In this document: in pieces, positions 1 through 7,353 of the stretch
Layout of the letters: every line of letters starts with the position of its first letter
How positions within the stretch are numbered: position 1 is the first letter of the stretch
NCBI RefSeq assembly: GCF_001428005.1
Contig: NZ_LMSB01000025.1
Location: 1-49,494, forward strand
Reading direction: 5' to 3'
DNA from: Arthrobacter sp. Soil736
GTDB taxonomy: Bacteria > Actinomycetota > Actinomycetes > Actinomycetales > Micrococcaceae
Length of the DNA: 49,494 nt
Program-made: the position numbers and the translations under genes
The notes under the pieces: generated by a model
Seen by the model: only the letters and a program-made list of their open reading frames with translations
Told to the model about the DNA's origin: nothing
Database searches by the model: none

Positions 1-223
1 CGGGCTCGTTGACGTGGACGTGGGTGTCCACGAGGCCGGGGATGAGGGTTTCGTCGTCGGCGAGCTCGATCACTTCGGCGCCGGAGAGGCTGTTGCCGAG
101 CGGTTCGATCGCGACGATCTTGCCGCCGCGGACGCCCACTTCACGCGCCGCGATGCCGGCGGTGGTGAGGATGCGCCGGCCCCGGATGACCAGGTCATAC
201 TGCGGTTCCGTTGCTTTAGTCAT
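1..223 (-). CDS. allB: Allantoinase (cyclic amidohydrolase), N-terminal part, cut by window edge
   Basis: Only the first 74 codons are in the window; the gene runs off at position 1. Allantoinases open the hydantoin ring of allantoin to allantoate in the cytoplasm, using a metal centre in an amidohydrolase barrel. The visible part has the typical N-terminal beta-sandwich start (DLVIRGRRILTTAG) and ends at the metal-ligand motif DTHVHVNEP. The HVHVNEP form points to allantoinase rather than dihydropyrimidinase, which usually reads DxHTHL. The ATG at 223 overlaps the end of the racemase gene by 8 nt, so the two are translationally coupled. Together with the upstream NCS1 permease this makes an uptake and ring-opening operon. 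A hydantoinase remains possible because the catalytic half is not visible. Confidence 0.85.
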   Translation of the reverse strand, partial: MTKATEPQYDLVIRGRRILTTAGIAAREVGVRGGKIVAIEPLGNSLSGAEVIELADDETLIPGLVDTHVHVNEP

Positions 224-971
224 TGACGCTCACCTTTGCGCTGGCGGGGTTGGCCGGGAGCGGCCAGCCAGTCACTGCTTTCGGGCGGGGCGGTGCGTAG
301 GTTCGGACCTTGGAGGTGGAGAGGCCGAGGCGGATCAGGGATTCGGCGATCGTGACCGCGGCTGCGACGCCGTCGACCACGGGGACACCGAGGCGCGTCC
401 GGATCTGCTCATCCAGACCGGACATCCCTCCGCAGCCGAGGACGATGACCTCCGCTTTGTCCTTGTCCACGGCGAGCTTGGCCTGGGCAAGGATGGCTTG
501 CACGGCCCGCTCCGGGAATTCCTCCAGCTCCAGCACCCCGAGGCCGCTCGCGCGGACTGAGGCACACCGGGCGTCCAGTCCGGCGAGTTTCAGCCTGTCT
601 TCGATCAGCGGGACGGCCCGGTCCAGGGTGGTGACCACAGAGTATTTGTGGCCTAGGAACATGGCCGTGCTGGCGGCCGCTTCAGTGATGTCGACGACCG
701 GGACGTCCAGGAGCTCCTGGAGCCCCTCCCGCCCGTGCTCGCCGTAACCGGCCTGGATGACGGCGTCGAACGGTTCCGGATACGACAGGACGGCGTCCAT
801 CACCGCGATGGCGGCGAGGTAGCTTTCGAAGTTGCCCTCGCAGGAGTCGGCGCCGAAGCGCGGCGTCAGGCCGATGATTTCCGTCCCGGGGGCAGCTGCC
901 GCGCGGGCCTGTCTGGCAATGGATTCCGTCATGGATGCTGTGGTGTTGACGTTGGCGACGAGGATGCGCAT
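216..971 (-). CDS. Asp/Glu/hydantoin racemase family protein (allantoin or hydantoin racemase-like)
   Basis: This 251-residue protein belongs to the aspartate/glutamate/hydantoin racemase superfamily. It would epimerise allantoin or a 5-substituted hydantoin so that the stereospecific hydrolase downstream can use both enantiomers. The N-terminus (MRILVANVNTTASMTESIA) and the second catalytic cysteine, Cys180 in VLGCGGM, match the family. The first cysteine, normally in an ACFGDPG motif near residue 76, is absent: the sequence there is QAGYGEHG with Gly75. Classical hydantoin racemases use both cysteines for two-base racemisation, so this member may be one-sided, an isomerase, or altered in substrate. 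It lies between an NCS1 permease and allantoinase, overlapping the latter by 8 nt. The family call is firm; the exact reaction is uncertain. Confidence 0.85.
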   Translation of the reverse strand: MRILVANVNTTASMTESIARQARAAAAPGTEIIGLTPRFGADSCEGNFESYLAAIAVMDAVLSYPEPFDAVIQAGYGEHGREGLQELLDVPVVDITEAAASTAMFLGHKYSVVTTLDRAVPLIEDRLKLAGLDARCASVRASGLGVLELEEFPERAVQAILAQAKLAVDKDKAEVIVLGCGGMSGLDEQIRTRLGVPVVDGVAAAVTIAESLIRLGLSTSKVRTYAPPRPKAVTGWPLPANPASAKVSVND

Positions 972-1009
972 GGTCTCTTTCCTTGTGCTGCTGGATGGTT
1001 GGGACGGCC

Positions 1010-2587
1010 TCAGTGGAGGCTGGGGACGGCGATCGGTTCGCCGGAGACATCGTGGAAGCTCCTGTTGCGGTCCGCGATGACGAAGTAGGCGATGGCTCCG
1101 ATGCCGGCGCCGATGAACCAGGAGAACGCAGCCACGGGTGCCAGGGCCGGGATGAAGGCGATGAGGAGCGAGATGACCGCGGCCGGGATGAAGGCGCCGA
1201 CGGCCCGCATGTTGACGCCGTTGCGGTAGAAGTAAGATCCGTTGCTGACCTCGGTGTAAAGCTCGGGGACGTTGATCCGGGTCTTACGGATAAGCCAGTA
1301 GTCGGCCATGATGACGCCGAACAACGGTCCGAGCAGGGCGCCAAGGCCGCCGAGGAAGTACACGATCACGGCGGGATTGTTGTAGAGGTTCCAGGGCAGG
1401 ATGACCAGGCCGATGATGGCGCTGACCAGGCTGGCGCGGCGGAAGTCGAGCCGCCTGGGCATGAGGTTCGTCAGGGCATAGATGGGGGCGACAAAGTTCG
1501 CCATCAGGTTCACGGCGATGGTGAGCACCAGGAGCGCGAGGGCGGCCACCACCAGCAGGAACGTGTTGGGGATGGACTGGACGATGTCGGACGGGCTGCC
1601 GATGATGGCGCCGTTGATCTTGAACTGGGCTCCGGTCATGACCACCACGATGATGCCGAAGAACAACATGTTCACGGGGATGCCCCAGAAGTTGCCCTTG
1701 ATGATGGATCGTCGAGTGGTGGAGGAACGGGTGAAATCGCAGAAATTCAGGACGAAAGTGGCGTAAATGGAGACCCACAGGGCGCCGCCGGCAAATATTT
1801 CACGCCACATCGCGCCGCCGGTGAGGGCATCGTGGGTGGACAGGGCGATGGAACCGCCTGCCTGGATGAACATCCAGATGGCGAGGCCGGCCATGGTGAC
1901 CAGGATGATGGGCCCGGCGAACGCCTCGTACTTACGGATCATGTCCATGCCGTACCGGACGATGATGACCTGGACCACCCAGAGAGAGACGAATGCGGCC
2001 CAGCCCAGCGTGGACAGGCCCAGGATGTCATTCTTGTCGAGGTCCCCGAGTCCCGGTGCCAGGGCGATAAGCAGCACCCTGAGGACCAGGGAGGCCAGGT
2101 AGGTCTGGATGCCGAACCACACAATCGCCACGCCGCCACGGATGAGCGCCGGAATCTGGGCGCCGTGGATCCCGAAGGCGATGCGGCTCATGACGGGGAA
2201 CGGGACGCCTGTCTTGTGGCCCATGAAGCCGGAGAAGGTCAGGAGGAGGAACAGCAGCACTGCACCGACACCAAGGGCCAGTAGGATCTGCCAGGCGCCG
2301 AGACCCAGGGCGAAGAGCCCGATCGCGAAGCCGTAGTTTCCCAGGCTGTGCACGTCATTCGCCCATAGGGTGAAGATGCTGTACGCGGTCCACCTGCGTC
2401 CTGCCATCTTCGTCGGGGCAAGGTCCTGGTTATAAAGCCGGGCGCTGGTCGGCGACAGGCCCAGGGCCTCAGCGCTGACTGGCGGCTCGTGCATGATGGG
2501 GTCGTGGTGCCCATGGCGGTGGTGGCCCATGGTGACCTCGGGAACGGCTGCATCTACGGGGCTGGTTGTGTCCGGCAGCAGATTCAT
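1010..2587 (-). CDS. NCS1-family allantoin/hydantoin permease
   Basis: A 525-residue membrane protein of the nucleobase:cation symporter-1 family, the group holding allantoin permease PucI and the hydantoin transporter Mhp1. About twelve hydrophobic segments are visible between residues 75 and 510. The conserved early segment WTAYSIFTLWANDVHSLGNYGFAIGLFALG and the substrate-site stretch FCDFTRSS are typical. The soluble N-terminus holds a histidine-rich patch, MGHHRHGHHD. A longer reading frame exists, but the ATG at 2587 is preceded by AGAGAGG about 9 nt upstream and gives the normal family length. It is the first gene of the permease-racemase-allantoinase operon and should import the ring compound by cation symport. 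Exact substrate (allantoin, uracil, hydantoin) is inferred from the neighbours. Confidence 0.92.
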   Translation of the reverse strand: MNLLPDTTSPVDAAVPEVTMGHHRHGHHDPIMHEPPVSAEALGLSPTSARLYNQDLAPTKMAGRRWTAYSIFTLWANDVHSLGNYGFAIGLFALGLGAWQILLALGVGAVLLFLLLTFSGFMGHKTGVPFPVMSRIAFGIHGAQIPALIRGGVAIVWFGIQTYLASLVLRVLLIALAPGLGDLDKNDILGLSTLGWAAFVSLWVVQVIIVRYGMDMIRKYEAFAGPIILVTMAGLAIWMFIQAGGSIALSTHDALTGGAMWREIFAGGALWVSIYATFVLNFCDFTRSSTTRRSIIKGNFWGIPVNMLFFGIIVVVMTGAQFKINGAIIGSPSDIVQSIPNTFLLVVAALALLVLTIAVNLMANFVAPIYALTNLMPRRLDFRRASLVSAIIGLVILPWNLYNNPAVIVYFLGGLGALLGPLFGVIMADYWLIRKTRINVPELYTEVSNGSYFYRNGVNMRAVGAFIPAAVISLLIAFIPALAPVAAFSWFIGAGIGAIAYFVIADRNRSFHDVSGEPIAVPSLH

Positions 2588-3461
2588 TGGAAAAGCCTCT
2601 CTGGAAATGAAGATTTTGGGTATGCCAAATGCTGCATACAAGGGGGTAGGGAAGGGTCCGTACGTCCAGCCGGTCAGCGTGCCGGGAAATGGCAGGCGGC
2701 AGCGGAAAGGAAGCGGGATCAACGCTAAATCGCGTGGGTGTCAGCACGGCGGCGGTGCGGTGCCGCCTGTAAATCCGAACCGGTCAGCTGCGGGGATCTG
2801 CCCACGGCGATCGGGGTCTGAAGGCGCCGCCGGGGCGATCAGAGCTGTCCAGGAGGAGGCGCATCAGCGCCGTGTTCCTCCCGGCAAGGGCCGAACTCGC
2901 TTTCAGCCCTGCAGGTTGTGAGATGTACATGAACTCAGACCAATCACTTGGAGTCTGCCCTCATCGTTGAGGGGTAGAACCACAGTAAGCTAAGTCACAG
3001 TGTTTTCACAATAGGGTATTTGATTTTCATATCGTGGAATTCACAGCTTCCGCGCGTTTCTTACTGAGAAACGCCTACATGGAAGTCGGCGGCGATTGCT
3101 CAACTTATGAACAGACAAACGCCGTGAAGCTTGCCGCGAGTCCTTTGAAGTGTGGGTGCCTCGTGACGACATCGGCCTCAACTACAGAATTAGCAAAGCA
3201 TTCGCGCATCTGCCCTGACCCACTCGTGTGGTTCTAGCAGATTCCTTGCGGGGGTCTCAGGCTTCGAGGGGACAATGAGCCGCCTGTTGGCCAGCGCTTT
3301 GCTGGCCAACAGGCGGCGCCCAACCTGGGCCGCCACAGGACGACTGCCAGTCGACTCCTGACCCCGCATGTGGACGACGTCCCACACGCTGGCGCATGGG
3401 CCAGAAATTAGCTGCGTCCTACGCGAGGTTGGACTTGTGTGCGGACTACCGGCGACCGTTC
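2588..3461. other. Gene-poor spacer upstream of the permease operon
   Basis: About 870 bases hold no recognisable gene. The left part must contain the promoter of the permease-racemase-allantoinase operon, but no regulator gene or clear operator was found. The 2930-3200 part is noticeably richer in A/T than its surroundings. A 67-codon open frame (3034-3237, plus) has no recognisable family and no convincing ribosome binding site, so it is not called. The right part holds the hairpin described at 3279-3317. Confidence 0.5.
3279..3317. terminator. Perfect 17-bp stem hairpin, probable terminator
   Basis: GCCGCCTGTTGGCCAGC (3279-3295) is followed after a 5-nt loop by its exact reverse complement at 3301-3317. 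This is one of the strongest stems in the window. It lies about 210 nt past the stop codon of the SDR gene, at the end of the five-gene sugar operon, and far from the start of the permease gene on the other side. No run of U follows on either strand, as is common for actinobacterial terminators. A mobile-element end or a regulatory RNA stem cannot be excluded. Confidence 0.5.
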
Positions 3462-3519
3462 GCTGTCCAGGTGGTCGCGTTGTCGGCCGCGAAGCACGGC
3501 AATGGATCACCTGGACAGC
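3462..3519. repeat. 12-bp inverted repeat just past the SDR stop codon
   Basis: GCTGTCCAGGTG at 3462-3473 pairs perfectly with CACCTGGACAGC at 3508-3519, with a 34-nt gap. It begins 9 nt after the end of the SDR gene, so it may be the first element of the operon's termination region or an mRNA 3'-end stabiliser. The loop is G/C-rich and could fold further. Confidence 0.45.
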
Positions 3520-3527
3520 CTCACCGG

Positions 3528-4295
3528 CTAGATCGAGGTGTATCCACCATCGATGATGATCTCCTGGCCAGTCAGGTAGCTGGAAGCGTCCGAGGCAAGG
3601 AAACTCACGAGCCCTGTAAGGTCCTCGGGTGTGGCCATGCGGCCCTGAGGAATGCGAGAGATCCAGTCGGCTTCCAGGGATGGTTCGCGATCGATGATTT
3701 GCCGAGTCAGGTCAGTGAGAACATACCCCGGGGCAATCGAGTTGACTCGGACGCCTGCCGCCGCCCACTCGACCGCCAAAGACTTACCGAGGTGAGCGAC
3801 CGCTGCCTTTGACGCGTTATACGACGCCGCCCATTGAGGCACGTTGACGATGGATCCCGACATCGACGAGATGAGTATTGCGCTCCCGGGCAAGCCGGCC
3901 GCGAGTAAGCAGCGACCGAATGACTGAGCCGCGAAGAATGTCCCAGTCAAATTCACGTCGATGACCTTGCGCCATTCATTGGCTGCAACGTCCACCGAAT
4001 CGCCGTTGATTTCGATTCCCGCTGCGGTCAAGAGTACCTGCGGGACACCGAGTCGCTCACTGACCGCGTCGAAGGCAGAGACGGTCGCGTCCTGGTCGGT
4101 GACATCGAGTTGCTGGCCGAAAGTTCGTACATGGTACTTATCAGCGATCTCCTGCGCGGTTTCTGCAACATTGTCAAGCAGATCGAGCAGGGCAATGTTG
4201 GCGCCTTCCGATGCCAGCGACCGAGCGATCGCTAGGCCGATGCCGCGTGCTCCTCCGGTGATGACAGCGGTCTTGCCGTTGAGGTTGGTTTCCAT
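3528..4295 (-). CDS. SDR-family NAD(P)-dependent dehydrogenase
   Basis: A complete classical short-chain dehydrogenase of 255 residues. The cofactor-binding glycine motif is TGGARGIG (13-20), the structural TAAG motif is at 90-93, and Asn115, Ser146, Tyr159 and Lys163 (YNASK) form the catalytic tetrad. The C-terminal LTGQEIIIDGGYT is typical. Such enzymes oxidise polyols, ketoses or sugar acids in the cytoplasm. The ATG at 4295 has AAGGAG about 9 nt upstream and starts 21 nt after the TIM-like gene, so it is the last gene of the five-gene operon. In this context it is the most likely redox step on a sugar or polyol substrate. The substrate cannot be read from the sequence. Confidence 0.95.
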   Translation of the reverse strand: METNLNGKTAVITGGARGIGLAIARSLASEGANIALLDLLDNVAETAQEIADKYHVRTFGQQLDVTDQDATVSAFDAVSERLGVPQVLLTAAGIEINGDSVDVAANEWRKVIDVNLTGTFFAAQSFGRCLLAAGLPGSAILISSMSGSIVNVPQWAASYNASKAAVAHLGKSLAVEWAAAGVRVNSIAPGYVLTDLTRQIIDREPSLEADWISRIPQGRMATPEDLTGLVSFLASDASSYLTGQEIIIDGGYTSI

Positions 4296-4316
4296 TCTAT
4301 TTCTCCTTATTGGTGG

Positions 4317-5036
4317 TTAATGATTGGTCGGCGCCGCTGTGTCGGTTTGGGCGTCGTCCCATCCGGCTCTTGCGGCGGCGATGAACGACCGTGCCGCGGC
4401 AAATGGGTTGTCCGCGGTGAGGACGCCGCTGGTCGAGCCGGTACCGTCGGCTCCGGCGGCCATGATGGCGCGAGCAATCGATGGTGATGCCACGCCGCCC
4501 GCGTGCATCACGAGCACATCCGGGTGTACCTTCCGCATGGCTGCAGTGGTGCCGGGAATCCACGCTCGCACAGCGTCGCCGGCGGTTCCGATGAGCTCGG
4601 GTGGTTCGAAGAGGACTGCCGTTGGACCCAGGGTGGTGTACCGGAAGGCGTCGGCTTCTGTTCCCGCGCATACGATCGTCTGTAGATCAACGGCCTGGGC
4701 CCGGTGAACGGTGAGGGCCAGGCTGTCGTTGTCCAACGGGTTGCTGTCGTGGTTGAGCATTACTCCAGCCGCACCGGCGTCGACGAGCGACTCAGCGGTC
4801 ACGCGTCCTACGGAGTCGCCCGGCAGATCCGCGTCCATGCCTTGCGCGAAGACGTGAACGCCGGTGCGAAGATCGGCGATCGGGGCGACCAGCGCTATCG
4901 GCACTGTCAGGACCACTGCGACGTCGAACTCGCTGCCCGCGCGCCCAGCGGCGTGCGCAAGCGCCTCCAGTTCGGCGCGACGGAGGAAGTTCTTCGGCCC
5001 GATCTCGAAGAACGGAGCGGTCAGTGCGGCCTTCAC
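4317..5036 (-). CDS. Triose-phosphate-isomerase-like protein, archaeal type
   Basis: A 239-residue TIM barrel whose sequence follows the archaeal-type triose-phosphate isomerase pattern rather than the bacterial housekeeping one. The stretch VHVFAQGMDADLPGD matches the archaeal FAQHIDPxxPGxHTG region. Catalytic residues are all present: Lys15 (IGPKNF), His96 (LNHD) and Glu144 (EPPELIG). The GTG start at 5036 overlaps the stop of the preceding isomerase gene as GTGA, giving strict coupling. The longer frame from 5108 is rejected because it would run 76 nt into that gene. Known TIM paralogues in polyol operons (LerI, EryH) isomerise tetrulose phosphates; the partners here suggest a similar job on a short sugar phosphate. 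Glycolytic TIM activity is less likely given the context. Confidence 0.88.
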   Translation of the reverse strand: MKAALTAPFFEIGPKNFLRRAELEALAHAAGRAGSEFDVAVVLTVPIALVAPIADLRTGVHVFAQGMDADLPGDSVGRVTAESLVDAGAAGVMLNHDSNPLDNDSLALTVHRAQAVDLQTIVCAGTEADAFRYTTLGPTAVLFEPPELIGTAGDAVRAWIPGTTAAMRKVHPDVLVMHAGGVASPSIARAIMAAGADGTGSTSGVLTADNPFAAARSFIAAARAGWDDAQTDTAAPTNH

Positions 5037-5839
5037 GCCTCGACAAGTTTCCGGAGATAGTTTGCGGTCGCGGGCAGCGTCTTCGATGCAGCGCCCTCGG
5101 TCGAGCATTCGAGGTTGAGGTATCCGTCATAGCCCACATCGCGTAGCGCCGCGAAGATCTCTGACCAGTTGAGGTGCCCGTGGCCTGGCAGCAGACGGTT
5201 GCTGTCCCCGAGATGCACATGGACGATCCGGTCTCCGGCGTCACGCAGCGACTGCGCCGGATCGGCTTCCTCGATCGACATGTGAAACAGGTCGGGCAGC
5301 AGACCGGCGTTGGGGTGCGCCACGTCATCGATGATCCTGATGTTGTCTGACACCTGGTTCAGGTACCGGCTTTCGTACCGGTTGATCGGCTCCAGCAGGA
5401 TATGTGCCTCCGATCCGGCCACGATGTCCAGCATCTCTCGGTAGAAAGCGAGGAACTCCTCGTGCTGCTGCGTGTTCAGTTGCTGGAAAGGTTCGAAGAG
5501 CGGCAGCGGGTTCTGCGAGCCGTATTCGAACTCGATCTCGGTAACAGCTCCGATCTCGGCGCAGACCGCTGCCGCTTCCCGGTACATAGCTCGGCACTGC
5601 TCTCTGAGCGCTGCGTCGGGGGACATGGCCTTACCGTAGACGTCGTCCGTCAGTACGAACTCCACCGGCCGAACTCCGGTGCGGTTCTGCAGCGAGGTCA
5701 GCTCACGGCGGGTCTTGTCATCCCAGGTATCGAGCGGCTGAAAGACTGCGATCCCCTCGTAACCCCACTGCTTGAGCAGTTCAGCCTTCTCGGTCAGTGT
5801 TGTCCCCGGCACCATGGGGGACGAACAGCACAACATCAT
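5033..5839 (-). CDS. Sugar phosphate isomerase/epimerase (xylose isomerase-like TIM barrel)
   Basis: A 268-residue protein of the xylose-isomerase-like/AP-endonuclease-2 TIM-barrel family, which includes EryC, IolE and hydroxypyruvate isomerase. The expected divalent-metal ligands can be placed at Glu150 (LLEPINRYE), Asp183 (LPDLFHM), His209 (VHVHLGD) and Glu244 (NLECS). The ATG at 5839 follows GGAGGAG at good distance. An in-frame ATG at 5878 also has its own GGAGG, and the leader between them is a threefold repeat (see 5837-5892). Its stop overlaps the GTG of the TIM-like gene. With the kinase upstream, it probably interconverts a ketose or its phosphate with an isomer. The exact substrate is unknown. 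Confidence 0.9.
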   Translation of the reverse strand: MMLCCSSPMVPGTTLTEKAELLKQWGYEGIAVFQPLDTWDDKTRRELTSLQNRTGVRPVEFVLTDDVYGKAMSPDAALREQCRAMYREAAAVCAEIGAVTEIEFEYGSQNPLPLFEPFQQLNTQQHEEFLAFYREMLDIVAGSEAHILLEPINRYESRYLNQVSDNIRIIDDVAHPNAGLLPDLFHMSIEEADPAQSLRDAGDRIVHVHLGDSNRLLPGHGHLNWSEIFAALRDVGYDGYLNLECSTEGAASKTLPATANYLRKLVEA

Positions 5840-5892
5840 TGTGTCTCCTCCGTTTTCATCGTGTGTCTGCGTTTTCATGTGTGTCCTCCGTT
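5837..5892 (-). repeat. Three tandem copies of a ribosome-binding-site/ATG unit
   Basis: Read on the minus strand, the leader of the isomerase gene has three imperfect copies of a 18-20 nt unit: AACGGAGGACACACATGA, AACGCAGACACACGATGA and AACGGAGGAGACACAATGA. Copies 1 and 3 carry a strong Shine-Dalgarno and an ATG in the isomerase frame. Copy 2 has a weakened site and an out-of-frame ATG opening a 7-codon mini-frame that ends in TGA overlapping the true ATG. It lies just after the kinase stop. It could be a slippage product that boosts or tunes translation. Confidence 0.8.
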
Positions 5893-5896
5893 GTCA

Positions 5897-7351
5897 TCAG
5901 CTTTGGTAAAGGCGGCGCAGACAGTCTGCGAAGAGCCGGTAGCGTGCCTGCCGTTGTTCCGTTCGCGAGGGCCGGTACCGTACCGTAGCGGGTGCATGCA
6001 GCTGGTTCGCGTCCTCGAGCCGGTTGAGCTTTCCGCTGGCGACAAGGGCCAGCACTGCGGCGCCGCGGCACGTTGCCTCGTGCTCGTCTGGGACGAGCAC
6101 GTCGACTCCGCAGACGTCCGCCTTGAGCTGGTTCCAGAACGCGGAAGCGGCACCGCCGCCTGTCGAGACCATCCCGTGTGCAGGCTCAGGCGAGAGGTAC
6201 TCGACGTTGCGCCGGAGCAGGTGCGCGATTCCTTCCTCGACAGCGAAGGCCATGTCGATCTGGTCATGGCCAAGGTCGAGATTCAGAAACGCGCCCTTGG
6301 CATCCGGGAAGTAATCCGGTGGGTTTACCCCCGTGAGATAGGGCAGGAAGATTGGCGGTTCGCGGTATTCCCGGGATCTGAGTCGCTGCTCGAGCTCGTC
6401 GTAGGACATGTCAGCGAGGCCATGGCGTCGGAACCATTCCAGGGCTGCCCCGCCACCGTCGACGCCGTTGAACAGGACCGTGTCACCGGGGCGGAGGCCG
6501 GAGTGAAAGGACACTTTCCGGTCCGGGTTGAACGTCCACTCGTGATCCAGCAGAGAGAGGGAAAGGACCGTCCCTGCGGACTCGCTGACGATGCCATCAG
6601 CATAGGAACCCGTGCCGACCATGGCGCAGAAATGATCGAGCGCCCCCACGTTGACACGGTACCCGCTCGCGCCCGGCAGCCGGGTCACGACGTCCTCGGA
6701 AACCTGGCCCACATCAGTCCCGGCGGGTACCACCTCCGGGAGAGAGCCGCCTGGAATGGAGCAGAAATCAAGCATCTCGTGCCAGTACATTCCGTTCGAC
6801 ACGTCCCAGAAGTAGGTGAAACCCCGAGTAGTGATCTCTCCGACGGTGGTCCCGGTGAAACGCCTGATCAGATCGTCCTTGATCATGAGCACCGATCGAG
6901 CGGAGGCGAGTGTCTCTGGCTCGTGCCGCTCAAGCCAGCGGAGCTTCGCGGCCGGCCAGGTCGCAGATGGGTAGGGTTGACCCGTGACCGCGAACGCGTA
7001 ATCAGTCCCGAACCGTTCGGCGAGTTCGGCTGCTTCGGCGATGGCACGGTCGTCAAGCCAGGACATCCCCGGGCGCACGGGTGTGCCCCGCTGATCGTTG
7101 ATCACGAGGGACTCAGCTTGCCCGGTGATGGCAATGACGGCCTCGTGTCGGGCGATATCGTCGCAGTTCGCCGCACACTGGCCGATCAGATCGAGCACGG
7201 TGTCGAACAGCTGTTCCGGATCGAACTCGACCCGAGCGCCGTCACGAGCGTAGACGGCGGGCGCCGAAGCGATCCCAAGCCGGCGCAGCTGGTCGTCGTA
7301 GAGCACCACCTTCAGATTGGTGGTGCCGACGTCCACTGCATAGACCAGCAC
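5897..7351 (-). CDS. FGGY-family carbohydrate kinase
   Basis: A 484-residue FGGY kinase with the usual two actin-like domains. The phosphate-binding motif DVGTT is at 7-11, the catalytic base is Asp239 in NVGALDHF, and the second-domain nucleotide motif STGGGAASAFWNQLKAD lies near the C-terminus. FGGY kinases phosphorylate xylulose, ribulose, glycerol, erythritol, erythrulose and similar compounds with ATP. The GTG at 7351 starts 2 nt after the YjbQ stop codon, giving coupling and normal family length. A longer in-frame extension is rejected because it would run through the YjbQ gene. It commits the operon's substrate to a phosphorylated route. Which sugar or polyol cannot be read from the sequence. 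Confidence 0.93.
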   Translation of the reverse strand: MLVYAVDVGTTNLKVVLYDDQLRRLGIASAPAVYARDGARVEFDPEQLFDTVLDLIGQCAANCDDIARHEAVIAITGQAESLVINDQRGTPVRPGMSWLDDRAIAEAAELAERFGTDYAFAVTGQPYPSATWPAAKLRWLERHEPETLASARSVLMIKDDLIRRFTGTTVGEITTRGFTYFWDVSNGMYWHEMLDFCSIPGGSLPEVVPAGTDVGQVSEDVVTRLPGASGYRVNVGALDHFCAMVGTGSYADGIVSESAGTVLSLSLLDHEWTFNPDRKVSFHSGLRPGDTVLFNGVDGGGAALEWFRRHGLADMSYDELEQRLRSREYREPPIFLPYLTGVNPPDYFPDAKGAFLNLDLGHDQIDMAFAVEEGIAHLLRRNVEYLSPEPAHGMVSTGGGAASAFWNQLKADVCGVDVLVPDEHEATCRGAAVLALVASGKLNRLEDANQLHAPATVRYRPSRTEQRQARYRLFADCLRRLYQS

Positions 7352-7353
7352 CG

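Noticed and set aside
983..2284. 433-codon plus-strand open frame
   Set aside because: Lies entirely antisense to the NCS1 permease; Gly/Asp-rich composition typical of a G/C-rich shadow frame.
3034..3237. 67-codon plus-strand frame in an A/T-richer spacer
   Set aside because: No family, no ribosome binding site, no conserved context; could be real but cannot be supported.
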